Shown piece after piece: positions 1 to 7,989 of a stretch of DNA of 10,000 nt. A program made the translations under genes and the position numbers. This DNA is from Halisarca cf. caerulea (lineage: Eukaryota; Porifera; Demospongiae; Chondrillida; Halisarcidae). The DNA is taken from assembly GCA_963170055.1 (NCBI GenBank), contig CAUJGJ010000188.1, forward strand, positions 1,306,671 to 1,316,670, written 5' to 3'. Under the pieces are notes generated by a model that had not been told where the DNA came from, made no database searches, and worked only from the letters and a program-made list of their open reading frames with translations. The first letter of the stretch is position 1, and every line of letters starts with the position of its first letter.

Positions 1-317
1 TATTTTTCGGCAGTTGACACAAACGTTGCAGTTTTCTTCTAATTCTTGCCAAACTTAGCCGTCTTCTAATTCTTCGTCATTCTTCCAATTCCTCGTCACT
101 AATGCTTAGTTCCCAACTATCCTTATAGGTATGCTATCCTCTAATAGCAGCTATCGTGCTCAAACTAAAGGCGACCATTTGTATTACCCATATAAAAATG
201 GCCTTCCGTAACTTCTAATTATTCGTCATGCTTCTATTATTTCGTCAGGCTTAGCTAAAAGGCTATTCTTCTTCTAAATGACGTTGTTTCTCTGAACTTT
301 GCCTTGCCGAAAAATTA
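1..317. repeat. Cluster of short related motifs, possible edge of a MITE-like element
   Basis: A motif close to CTTCTAATTCTTCGTCAT recurs near positions 36, 63, 80, 212 and 231, with small differences between copies. The sequence at 2-12 (ATTTTTCGGCA) is the exact reverse complement of 305-315, and the right-hand copy extends to the same TTCTAAT word as the internal motifs. This is the layout of a small non-autonomous element built from subterminal repeats with an inverted right end. The left part probably lies outside the window. There is no coding sequence. The element class is unknown. Confidence 0.45.
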
Positions 318-329
318 GAAGATATACGG

Positions 330-663
<334 letters not shown>

Positions 664-687
664 GTATAATATATAATATATTATATA

Positions 688-860
688 CAGTGGAACCTCT
701 TTTAACAAACTCCCCTAATAGTGAAAACCTCTCTATAACAGGCTGCTTTTGTGGGACCAGATAGATTACTGTGCTTATTGAATAACCTCTGAATAGTGGA
801 AACCTCTATGTAACGGACTGTTTTTCAGTCCCCAAAATGTCCGTTATAGAGAGGTTCCTG
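688..860. mobile_element. 173-bp MITE with terminal inverted repeats and TA flanks
   Basis: The left end begins CAGTGGAACCTCTTTTAAC. The right end, read on the minus strand, begins CAGGAACCTCTCTATAACGG. These form imperfect terminal inverted repeats starting CAG and containing GGAACCTCT. The element is bounded by TA at 686-687 and 861-862, as expected for TA-targeting Tc1/mariner/pogo-type transposases. Two more copies of the AACCTCT..ATA..AAC core lie inside (near 727 and 783-815), giving a repeated subterminal structure. There is no transposase frame, so it is non-autonomous. The superfamily is inferred from the TA duplication only. Confidence 0.75.
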
Positions 861-862
861 TA

Positions 863-1904
863 TATATGTATCGTACGAGCGTTACACACCGGCACGGAAT
901 TGCATCTTCCACATGCACACTAGTGGTAAATGGACACAAGTCACCTTGTGAACAAGCGTGTTGCGTATTTGAACTATTTGCAAGAAAAACTTCATGTGCA
1001 CGGCAAAAAATTCACAGATGACACAGTAAAGTTTCTAGTTAGATCCCTTTCGGTCCCTTAGTAATAATTTTCGCATACAGAAGAATAGGATTGGGTTACT
1101 TTTGTTCACCTTGTGACATCACAAGTAACCTGCACCTCAAAACCATCAACCCACGCATTTAATTGGAAAATGGCTGATTTTGTTTACTAAATCTTCCATT
1201 TACTCCCATTTAAATGCGTAATATGCAAGCAAAATTATAGCGTAAGGTATTTTTCAAATATAAACCATCGATTAAGCGAATAAAATTTTCATGTCAATGG
1301 CCCTTTAAAGTCCAATACTATTAAAGTTTCTTTTTTTACCCATACCATCAATATTATTGTCACATATACATGACCGTATCAGTAGCAGTATGTATTGTTT
1401 ATTGTGTCCAGCCATTGGAGGGTCAATACTGCCAACTGATATTTATATGGTCAGTAATGGTCTCCATTTTGCCCTTTAATCAAATTCAAAATCAGACTTC
1501 GAAACGTGGCAGTAAGAGGTCAATCACTAGTTTAGTCCACAATTTAAGGTGACCATAGCTGTTGGTGCTTGCTCCAAATGGTAATTTTAGCCATAAATTT
1601 GGACTCTTGGTACTCCACATTTCTGTTTGGAGTTATTTTTTATTGTGTTCTGTGAATGAAAGTAACTGCAGCTGTACTTGTTTTGTATATTAATACCCCC
1701 TGACCCGGTACATTAAAGTGATAATGATTTGCTGTTATTTATTTTGGTTGTATAAATTTTGGTGCCAACTGTCAAATAATATGAATGTACCTCCCATGAC
1801 TGCTTAGTTTTAATATTACAGATATATTATAATTGCATAGTTCAAGACTCTCAGTGGCCTACCTGCATGTGCAATGTGTATGTATATTTCTTTTTTTTTC
1901 TCAG
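863..1904. other. Non-coding stretch, intron or upstream DNA
   Basis: AT-rich sequence without a convincing exon. The 60-residue frame at 1370-1552 has no domain-like pattern or splice context. A weak inverted repeat pairs the ACGCATTTAA-type word near 1154 with its complement near 1212. The 3' end carries the pyrimidine-rich acceptor of the ankyrin exon (TTTCTTTTTTTTTCTCAG). I saw no further ankyrin-repeat exon. Confidence 0.5.
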
Positions 1905-1997
1905 GGTGGAAAGACCGCACTCATGATAGCAATGGATAAAGGCCATTTCGACATAATCGAGTACCTCACTTACCAAACCAGAGATGACAGTGGAGGG
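1905..1997 (+). CDS. Ankyrin-repeat exon of an ANK-ZU5 gene (internal, partial gene)
   Basis: This internal exon encodes 31 residues at phase 0-0. It lies between a strong acceptor (long T tract then CTCAG, AG at 1903-1904) and a donor (GGGG/GTACGT, GT at 1998-1999). It reads GGKTALMIAMDKGHFDIIEY followed by LTYQTRDDSGG. The first part matches the ankyrin-repeat core: G-x-T-A-L-x-x-A, then a G-H turn, then I-I-x-x-L on the second helix. The tail is polar and Gly-rich and looks like an exit from the repeat domain, so this is probably the last repeat. The exon starts in the hairpin loop, so earlier repeats should be encoded to the left of the window. Ankyrin repeats bind protein partners and here would form a sensor or scaffold N-terminus. 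The link to the next exon over a 3.7-kb intron is inferred from phase and architecture. Confidence 0.62.
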
Positions 1998-3140
1998 GTA
2001 CGTTCTTGTCAGTGAATGATTTCATTTGACAGTTCAGATGACAAATATTATGTATGACTTTATGTGAAGTCACCAGGACTTAAGTCAGAATACTTTGAAA
2101 TTTGGTAGAGCATGCCATGCCGGTCAAAAATAAATACTAAATAGAATGTTTCAGCATAATTATGGTAATGATTATCTTGCAACTTGCATGTTACATGAAG
2201 AAAAATGGCATCTATAGACCTTGAAATTGAAACTGTACTTGTCACGTTACTGCCATGTATGCAGCATGCAGCTAACTGATTGTTTCCTGCAAGTTTCTAT
2301 ACCTTGTATTCTGTTATGCATGTGGTTTGGAATAATTCATACTAATACATACTAAATGTTATAATTGACTTGTAATGTGATTCGATCTCCGGTCATTAAT
2401 AGTAAAGTTCAAATTGAAACAATTACGACCTAAAGTTGATAAAAGACTGTGTTTGCTTATCATTATCACCGAAAGTAAGCTACACAAAGATGGTTTAGTT
2501 TACCGCGGTATCTGGCCATTGACTTTGTAATCTAGATTTCTTCTAGCTCACTCACATATCTCTCCATCCAGTATACATTCTTTGATCAGCTCCATGTTCA
2601 ACTGTTGTAACTAATTAAGCAATTTACCTCTTATATTATTAATTTGTTCACCAGAAATGTTCATTCATGAATACGTCTGATGACTAAAGACTAATGGCAC
2701 CTAGCAGTCGACAAGATTAAATGTACCCTATACGTATATGTTTTGTGACCACTCAACTTCACAAATTGTGTTCCAGGAGGATAGGCATTAATTGATTTAA
2801 CTTAATTAATTAAGTTTTAATTTTGTAATCACAGCTCTCTGTTGTGCAGTACCCTAATAGCTCAACTATAGTATGTCATTGCAAAATTTGTTCTTTGCAG
2901 TGAATCGGTGGTCGCATGGTGTCTTGCTCTAGTCCTTGTGGTGTGAATGAAATGTGAAAGGCAGAATGAAAGACAGTGCTTACAATTTCATTCAGCCTAT
3001 AATTTTTAACATTTAACATGAAGTATGGATGCCAATCCTGTATGAACTCCAGTTTGCAAGCAACAAACCGAATGCAATGCGGCAGCACCTAGGTCGTTCG
3101 CTCTACGACAGTCAGAATTCGAATCATTCATTAATATAGG
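1998..3140. other. Left part of the 3.7-kb intron, no gene seen
   Basis: AT-rich intronic sequence with many TGCATG-like words. The minus-strand frames at 2060-2245 and 2876-3088 show no domain pattern. The only distinct structure is the 18-bp palindrome at 2799-2816. Confidence 0.5.
2799..2816. repeat. 18-bp perfect palindrome
   Basis: AACTTAATTAATTAAGTT equals its own reverse complement. In AT-rich DNA this can arise by chance, and no function is claimed. Confidence 0.85.
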
Positions 3141-3146
3141 CACCAC

Positions 3147-3182
3147 GGTGTGGAGCACCAGCCTGAGCTGGGCTCCGACACC
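3147..3182. repeat. Stable 36-nt hairpin with an alternative partner
   Basis: The arms GGTGT-GGAGC-(A)-CCAGC and GCTGG-GCTCC-(G)-ACACC pair over 15 bp with one bulge per side and a CTGA loop. The left arm GGTGTGGA (3147-3154) can also pair with TCCACACC at 3198-3205, so two folds compete. The neighbourhood (3080-3205) is more GC-rich than the surrounding intron. Nearby words on the minus strand (GTCGTAGAGCGAACGACCTAGG, spanning 3110-3089) recall tRNA-derived repeats, but I cannot assemble a full tRNA-like head. It could be a SINE remnant or a structured RNA. Confidence 0.5.
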
Positions 3183-3205
3183 GAAAACTCCACACAGTCC
3201 ACACC

Positions 3206-3980
3206 AAATTAGAACATGTAGACCCTACTATACAGGGATACACATACATTCCTATGCAGTGTGTGTTGCTAAAGAGGTATTAACTCACTGAACATTAGAC
3301 CCAGCGTTGGAATCTTTTTAAATTTCATTCTCTTCCCTTCCCCCTGAACACCAACACATACATTCATTTCCAGTTCGAGTCGCTCTAATTATTAATGCAT
3401 CGTTATTAACACATCATGCTGTGCATGCCATTTTATAGTCATAGAATCATTGAAACTAGATGCAAACTCTTTTCTCTCCACATAGTAGTGTCGTTCTGTG
3501 CCTTTGACTTTGGATTTAGCACTAAGTCTTCCGTTGCGTATGACATCATAGACACATAATTATATCATGTGATGTTGTCGCACATTTTCTCAAAAACTAT
3601 TACAAGAAACTTAATTATGAACTCAGGAAATGTTCTGCATCTGTTTGAATGCCACTGGTGAGCTACTGCAACACAAACAAAGTTTTACAGAATAGGTCAA
3701 GATCTCCCTCTGTCAGTGACTAAAATATGTAAAAATGCATTAATTTTCAATTCCCCAAAAACATTAGGAACTAGAGATGTTTGCTACATAGGACTATACA
3801 GACATGGGGCTAGATGTGTGTGTTGGACTATTATGTCATTGCATGGGTATATGTAGGTAGGTAGGGCTATTTGGGTATAGATTATGCAGGTCTGGACAGG
3901 CCCAGTAGCACTGGTCTACTTTATTACTATAGGTATAACAGGATTTTGGCAGACTGAATGTAGTATGCAAATTCATCACA
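3206..3980. other. Intronic sequence, nothing identified
   Basis: No coding pattern, terminal repeats or RNA gene seen. There is a short GTAGGTAGG-type run near 3855. Confidence 0.5.
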
Positions 3981-3982
3981 CA

Positions 3983-4030
3983 TTACATCCTCTATAGAAT
4001 GTATTATTAATACCTACCTACAGGATGTAA
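3983..4030. repeat. Short inverted repeat before the tandem array
   Basis: TTACATCCT (3983-3991) is the reverse complement of AGGATGTAA (4022-4030), with a 30-nt spacer. The right arm overlaps the first unit of the 83-bp tandem repeat. Confidence 0.6.
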
Positions 4031-4246
4031 GAATTTGCTCACTAAGCCCAGTCCCCTAAACTTCATCTAGACCCATGCGTCTTACATATGCCTCTAGCTC
4101 TACGGGATGTAGGAATTTGCTCACTATGCCCAGTCCCCCTAAACTTCATCCAGACCCATGCGTCTTACATATGCCTCTAGCTCTATGGGATGTAGGAATT
4201 TGCTCACTATGCCCAGTCCCCCTAAACTTATGCCTCTAGCTCTATA
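4023..4246. repeat. 83-bp tandem repeat, about 2.7 copies
   Basis: Units start GGATGTA at 4023, 4105 and 4188. The first is one C shorter in the CCCC run (82 bp) and has AAGCCC where the others have ATGCCC. The second is 83 bp. The third lacks about 24 bp of the CATCCAGACC..ACAT segment. Copies 2 and 3 are nearly identical over their shared part, so the last duplication is recent. Confidence 0.92.
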
Positions 4247-4506
4247 CCAGTATTTAGTGTCCATACTGTTATGGACTTAATGTTTTCGTCTTTTTAGTAA
4301 GTTTGAAATTTCTAGTTAATAATAATAATCTTGATTGTGTATTCTTGCTAAGCATGCGCATGGTGTTTACCTGGTTGTTTCAAGCATGTAAATAGCCTGT
4401 GGAAATCAATGCGGGTATTATTAGTTTGCTACATGCAGTCATGAAACATGCATGGTTGTATTGACCTGGAGTGTTTTATGAAGCATAAAGCATTGAGGTA
4501 TATGGT

Positions 4507-4977
4507 CAGGGTTCCATATAGGATAAATGGGGGGGGGGGGGGGGGGGGGGGGGAAGCTTCAGTGTTTCAGTGCATGCCTGCCATGTGAGATATGATCATG
4601 GTTTTGATGTATGCATGTATTGAATCAATGTAGCAGGTTTCTTTCATGATAATAATCATGAGGCCAATAAAAATTACTATAAGCTATGGTAATGGAAGGG
4701 GCAAATATCTACATACCTGGTATATATGTATATTATAATACACATGTACAGTACAGTGATGTACGTATGTGGTATCCTGGGAGTATAATAACTAGGGGGG
4801 TCTGGGGAGAAATTTGAGAATTCAGGTTATAACATTATTATAAGGTGGTATCTCAGGCCATTTTAGACCATTAAAGGTTGATTTTGACACTCAAGTAGGG
4901 CCTTTCCTATAGTAATTTACACTACAGGTGGATTTTTGGGATGGAAGCTCCCCCTTCCCCCTGTGTATAGAACCCTG
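4507..4977. mobile_element. Candidate 471-bp inverted-repeat element containing a G25 tract
   Basis: CAGGGTTC at 4507-4514 faces GAACCCTG at 4970-4977. The arms continue with TATA-type words, a G-rich run and AAGCTTC (4554-4560) opposite GAAGCTCCCC (4944-4953), all in inverted order. The arms therefore resemble each other over roughly 45 bp with indels in the G tract. ATATG occurs just outside both ends (4500-4504, 4981-4985) and might be a target duplication, although 2-3 bases intervene. An internal stretch (TAGGGGGGTCTGGGGAG, near 4793-4809) is typical of abundant G-rich interspersed repeats in marine invertebrates. There is no transposase frame. Confidence 0.45.
4529..4553 (+). repeat. 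Poly-G tract (25 G)
   Basis: Twenty-five consecutive G between ATAAAT and AAGCTTC, inside the left arm of the inverted-repeat candidate. The length may be an assembly or sequencing estimate. Confidence 0.95.
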
Positions 4978-5694
4978 ATAATATGAGGTAATTTTGGTTG
5001 TTCCCAGTCCTGGAGTCTTTTACAAGTCAAATTGACTTTAAGAGCAGTATTGTCTTTATTTGCAGAAGTAAGTGTCCTGCCAACATAGTGGTGCTGTCTC
5101 AAGTAAACAAACTATGTTTAATTGTATGGTATTGCTCACATTCTATTATGGTATTGCACTGATGCATATTAGCCTAGCTTTGTTTTTGTATCTTTGTTGC
5201 ATAACATTAAGATGGCCATAGCTATGTACTTTATTACCATAATTGTTCGACGAATAGCTAGAAGTGTGCTTCACGTAGAGGCCTGGACTCCAATAGAAAC
5301 CAGGTGTTACCAAAATGTTTCTTTAATGGAAGCTGGGGCTGAATATATGTCATTCATACGACATCAAGTTCAAGTTAATAGCAACAATGTGCAGTATAAA
5401 CCACTAAAGTAGTGGCCAACACCATCGTCCTCTTTTTACTTGCTGATTGTCTCATTACTGTTCACTGCATTCACTGAAAGTTTTCCTGGACCTATAAATG
5501 TTGTCCAAATAGCTTTGTATACGTGGTGTCCTATAATGACACTTTCTTCTTGGGACGAAAATAGAGGCCCTAGTTGGCTTCTTGTATTTGGGACCAAGTT
5601 GGGCGGCGATCTGTATTATTTTTAATAACTGACTGCAGTCTATATTATATCGTAGTATATTTACAGTTGATCGTGTCATTCGTGATTCATCTTT
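4978..5694. other. Right part of the 3.7-kb intron, no gene supported
   Basis: The frame 5194-5625 on the plus strand is open except for one TAG at 5410-5412, and a 92-residue minus frame overlaps it at 5455-5733. Neither shows a recognisable domain. An 11-bp word, TATGGTATTGC, occurs twice (near 5125 and 5148). The stretch ends at the acceptor CATCTTTAG of the next exon. Confidence 0.4.
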
Positions 5695-5696
5695 AG

Positions 5697-5757
5697 GTTT
5701 CACAAGGGGGTTCAGGTGATTCACAGCCTCCACCTACAACTGCAGCTGGTCTGCAAG
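5697..5757 (+). CDS. Linker exon of the ANK-ZU5 gene
   Basis: This 61-nt exon (phase 0 to 1) lies between the acceptor TCATCTTTAG (AG at 5695-5696) and the donor CTGCAAG/GTTAAG. It reads VSQGGSGDSQPPPTTAAGLQ, a flexible Gly/Ser/Pro/Thr linker between the ankyrin repeats and the ZU5 domain. An alternative acceptor at 5714-5715 changes the frame and then meets a stop in the next exon with either of its acceptors, which supports this choice. The preceding exon ends in DDSGG, so the join gives a continuous Gly/Ser-rich spacer. It was recognised by splice signals and phase, not by homology. Confidence 0.55.
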
Positions 5758-5829
5758 GTTAAGTTGTCATTGTACATCAACTTTAGATCCAAGTTGTTCA
5801 TTGTGTTCCATTATTACCAACACATGCAG

Positions 5830-6434
5830 GTCATGAATTATTATTACTAGGTAAATGTTGGATACCCTTTGGGATTCAAACCCTTCAGATTTCAAAGAAT
5901 GGAGGAGTTTTCTCCTTAGAACCAGCTTCAGATGATGTGACTGAGTCAAATACAAACATTTTCCAAATGGAAATCCCCAAAGATGCTATTAAGCAAGAAA
6001 GACTTGTAGTTAAGTATGCCATTATATTTGCCGGCCCCCTGCTACTTCCTGAAGGATACAAATTTGCCAGTCCTGTTGTTTACATCTACTTGGACTACAC
6101 TGCACTCAGCAAGCCAGTTAAACTTCATGTTCCTCATTGGATCGCCAGAGTTGATAGCCTTTGTACAGATGATGTCCCCCTCTTCATTTCCCCACATGTC
6201 ATGCCGGAGAATGACAACATGTATGTGTTCACAGCAGTGGATGCTGCAGAAGTTGAAGTGAATATAGGATTCAGTACAGTACGACTGTCTGGACACAACA
6301 GTCTCCTTGGGCAAGCTATGAGAATCTGCTATAAGAAACAATCCCGTTACTATGCTAGTCTCTGGGAGAGAACTGGTGATAGTGAGCACACATTCAGAGT
6401 TGCAGTTGTCTATGGTGTTCCAGCATGGATCAAA
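5830..6434 (+). CDS. ZU5-domain exon (FIIND-like) of the ANK-ZU5 gene
   Basis: This 605-nt exon (phase 1 to 0) encodes about 202 residues and is open throughout. The acceptor is CACATGCAG (AG at 5828-5829) and the donor AAA/GTAAGC. The ZU5 signature runs from KNGGVFSLEP (about 5895), through FQMEIPKDAI (about 5961; the family's 'iPpgAi' strand), to SPVVYIYLDY and KPVKLHVPHW (about 6069-6140). An SPH (His codon 6195-6197) and a GFS (6267-6275) follow. This is the order and spacing of the catalytic His and the Phe-Ser cleavage site in FIIND-type ZU5 modules. The tail FRVAVVYGVPAWIK resembles the start of a UPA domain. In ankyrins, UNC5, PIDD and NLRP1/CARD8, ZU5 is followed by UPA and often a death-fold domain. 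The ZU5 call is from motif pattern; self-cleavage is inference. A second in-frame acceptor at 5849-5850 would drop seven residues (HELLLLG). Confidence 0.85.
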
Positions 6435-6515
6435 GTAAGCCATTGACACTATAATGTAAGTGTTCACTATTATGATCCAGGAATTTTTTTCAGATTAACC
6501 TATTTCTTCTTCAAG

Positions 6516-6662
6516 GTTCTCAGAAAGTATTTACCCCGAACACATTGGAAAATGAGCAAGACGGTTGTGCCCCAGATCTTCAAGTTTGTAGCTGATCGTA
6601 TCACCGGATGTCTGCAGGAAGCCTCAGGGTGCGGTTGGCAAGCCACACTCACCCCTCCAGTG
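6516..6662 (+). CDS. Exon within the UPA-like region of the ANK-ZU5 gene
   Basis: A 147-nt exon, 49 codons, phase 0-0. The acceptor follows a TTTCTTCTTCAAG pyrimidine tract (AG at 6514-6515) and the donor is CCAGTG/GTTAGT. It continues the preceding ...PAWIK directly as VLRKYLPRTHWKMSK and ends GCGWQATLTPPV. Read across the two introns, the segment fits the UPA pattern seen in UNC5 and ankyrins: V-x-x-x-x-x-x-P-x-x-x-x-V-L-x-x-Y, then G-x-x-L-x-x-P-x-V-L. The acceptor at 6492-6493 leads to an early stop and was rejected. If the intron after 6662 were retained, translation would stop at 6669-6671 (V-S-stop), giving a truncated form. Confidence 0.75.
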
Positions 6663-6966
6663 GTTAGTTAAATTTCCAATTGTATTTGAGGTATTGTGTA
6701 CCTATATTTCATGGTGTTACCAAAGTCAACTCGATGAACCATCCGCAACTATACTGTATACATTTGTACAGTGTGTAGAGTTTAGATTGGTACATTTTTG
6801 TCTTAGTTATTTATATTTCATAAATAGTAAGTTAAATAGAGAGCATTATTAATAATAAGTTTTCGTATATTTTGTGTATGGCCAATTTATACGAAATTGA
6901 TAGCTACAAACTTTGTGTGCACCATTTTCAAATTGTTTAACCTGTGATTTCAGGAGTGAGTGGTAG
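6663..6966. other. Intron start, AT-rich, no gene
   Basis: First part of the 1.3-kb intron between the two UPA-like exons. AT-rich with no exon pattern. The rest of the intron holds the possible antisense gene. Confidence 0.5.
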
Positions 6967-6967
6967 C

Positions 6968-7164
6968 CTACAACACCGTCTGAAACCAGTTATACAGCAA
7001 GCTATCAAGCCTTTGTGCTGCAAATAGAGAGAACAAATGAATGAGATCTTTCTTGGGACTTGTCCAATAACTGTATTTCCTTTCATCTTTGCCACAGCAA
7101 ATTGAAGGATCAAACTTGTTATCATCATCTTGCTTGTACAGAACTCCTTGCAGATAGCGGCTCT
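6968..7164 (-). CDS. Second exon of a possible nested antisense gene, unknown family
   Basis: On the minus strand a poly-C/T tract ending CCCCCTTTAG forms a strong acceptor (AG at plus 7166-7165). The exon opens at 7164 in phase 1 and runs to a TAG at 6970-6968, encoding about 65 residues. It reads ESRYLQGVLYKQDDDNKFDP, then SICCGKDERKYSYWTSPKKD, then a hydrophobic helix-like stretch LIHLFSLFAAQRLDSLLYNW and FQTVL. The composition is balanced and not low-complexity. Joined to the upstream exon it gives a 94-aa protein. No family is recognised. The whole gene would lie inside an intron of the ANK-ZU5 gene in the opposite direction. It could be chance open frames, or a remnant of a mobile-element gene. 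Confidence 0.38.
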
Positions 7165-7169
7165 CTAAA

Positions 7170-7182
7170 GGGGGGGGGGGGG
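7170..7182 (+). repeat. Poly-G tract (13 G, then AGGGG)
   Basis: A G homopolymer on the plus strand. Read on the minus strand it is a C-rich tract four bases before the CTTTAG acceptor of the possible nested gene. Confidence 0.95.
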
Positions 7183-7198
7183 AGGGGAAAGGTCCATT

Positions 7199-7249
7199 AT
7201 TATTGTCAAAGTACACTAAATCACAAAAATTGCAGCATGTGACAATAAT
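7199..7249. repeat. 10-bp inverted repeat
   Basis: ATTATTGTCA (7199-7208) faces TGACAATAAT (7240-7249) across 31 bases. It lies within the intron of the possible nested gene. No function is assigned. Confidence 0.6.
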
Positions 7250-7388
7250 ACAGGAAGTCATAATCAAGGTTTAAAGGCCTCGGACACAGATTTAACTGTT
7301 TCAACTGGTATAAATGGGTCGGATGATGCCAGATTACCAGTTAAGCAGGGTCTGGTAAGACTAGGAAGGAGGGATTCGCCCACCTTAC

Positions 7389-7476
7389 CTCTGCTCTCTA
7401 TCAGTGCCACACCTTGTGCCATGGTAACTGCTGGAGCGTCCAGCAAAGTGGTCTCTTCATTTTCCTCACTGTCCAT
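7389..7476 (-). CDS. First coding exon of a possible nested antisense gene
   Basis: The minus-strand ATG at 7476 sits in a good animal start context (GCGAAATGG: purine at -3, G at +4), with an in-frame TGA nine bases upstream. It encodes 29 residues, MDSEENEETTLLDAPAVTMA then QGVALIESR, an acidic Ser/Glu-rich N-terminus. The donor is a near-consensus AGAG/GTAAGG (GT at plus 7388-7387), leaving phase 1. The second exon starts in exactly that phase after a 224-nt intron. The region is clearly more GC-rich than the surrounding intron. Without splicing, the frame would run on to a TGA at 7266-7264 (70 aa). The protein is not recognised. Confidence 0.38.
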
Positions 7477-7989
7477 TTCGCCTCAAAATCTTCAAATCTT
7501 CGGTGTAATCTCACTTCAGATCCGTCACTTCCCTCCCCCAAGCAGACTATGTATGCGTAGATGTGTAGGTATACATTTCTAGAAATAAGTCTTTAGTTTC
7601 CTCGCTTGTCACCAGCATGTGGTGGCTGCCATCTTTGTTTTTTGGATTACATGAAGTGATGTGCGTGGTAACCTCCCACCATCTCTTATTTAACACGCCA
7701 AACTGGTCACTAGGTAGTACATATGTTTTTAGAATGGGCCAGCTACAATAGATGTGCATGAGAAAATTGGAAAAAGAAAAAATTCTCATGCATCAACTAT
7801 ATAATAATTATTATACGAAAATCTGCATCAACAAAATTTCCTGCTATATGGTATATGTGATTAATCTATTACTACTGAATATTTTTCATTAGGAGTTATG
7901 TTTATTATAATTTTGCCTGTATCACTTTGTGCAATATAAAATCGTGCTATTAATGATACTAAAGCTTTTGCTGTTGTCTGTATGTACAG

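Noticed and set aside
2060..3088. Minus-strand frames at 2060-2245 and 2876-3088
   Set aside because: Short, pattern-free, no splice context; consistent with chance.
3089..3130. tRNA-like or SINE head on the minus strand
   Set aside because: Some tRNA-like words, but the A and B boxes are not both present and no cloverleaf forms.
5194..5625. Nearly continuous plus-strand frame interrupted by one TAG
   Set aside because: No recognisable domain or fitting splice sites, and it falls in an intron; kept only as a note in the intron entry.
5455..5733. 92-residue minus-strand frame
   Set aside because: Basic, pattern-free sequence overlapping the linker exon; no start context or splice support.
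5716..5757. Alternative acceptor TTCAG for the linker exon
   Set aside because: Gives phase 0 at the donor, after which either acceptor of the ZU5 exon meets a stop.
6042..6467. 141-residue minus-strand frame opposite the ZU5 exon
   Set aside because: Shadow of the plus-strand exon, which has clear ZU5 motifs and splice sites.
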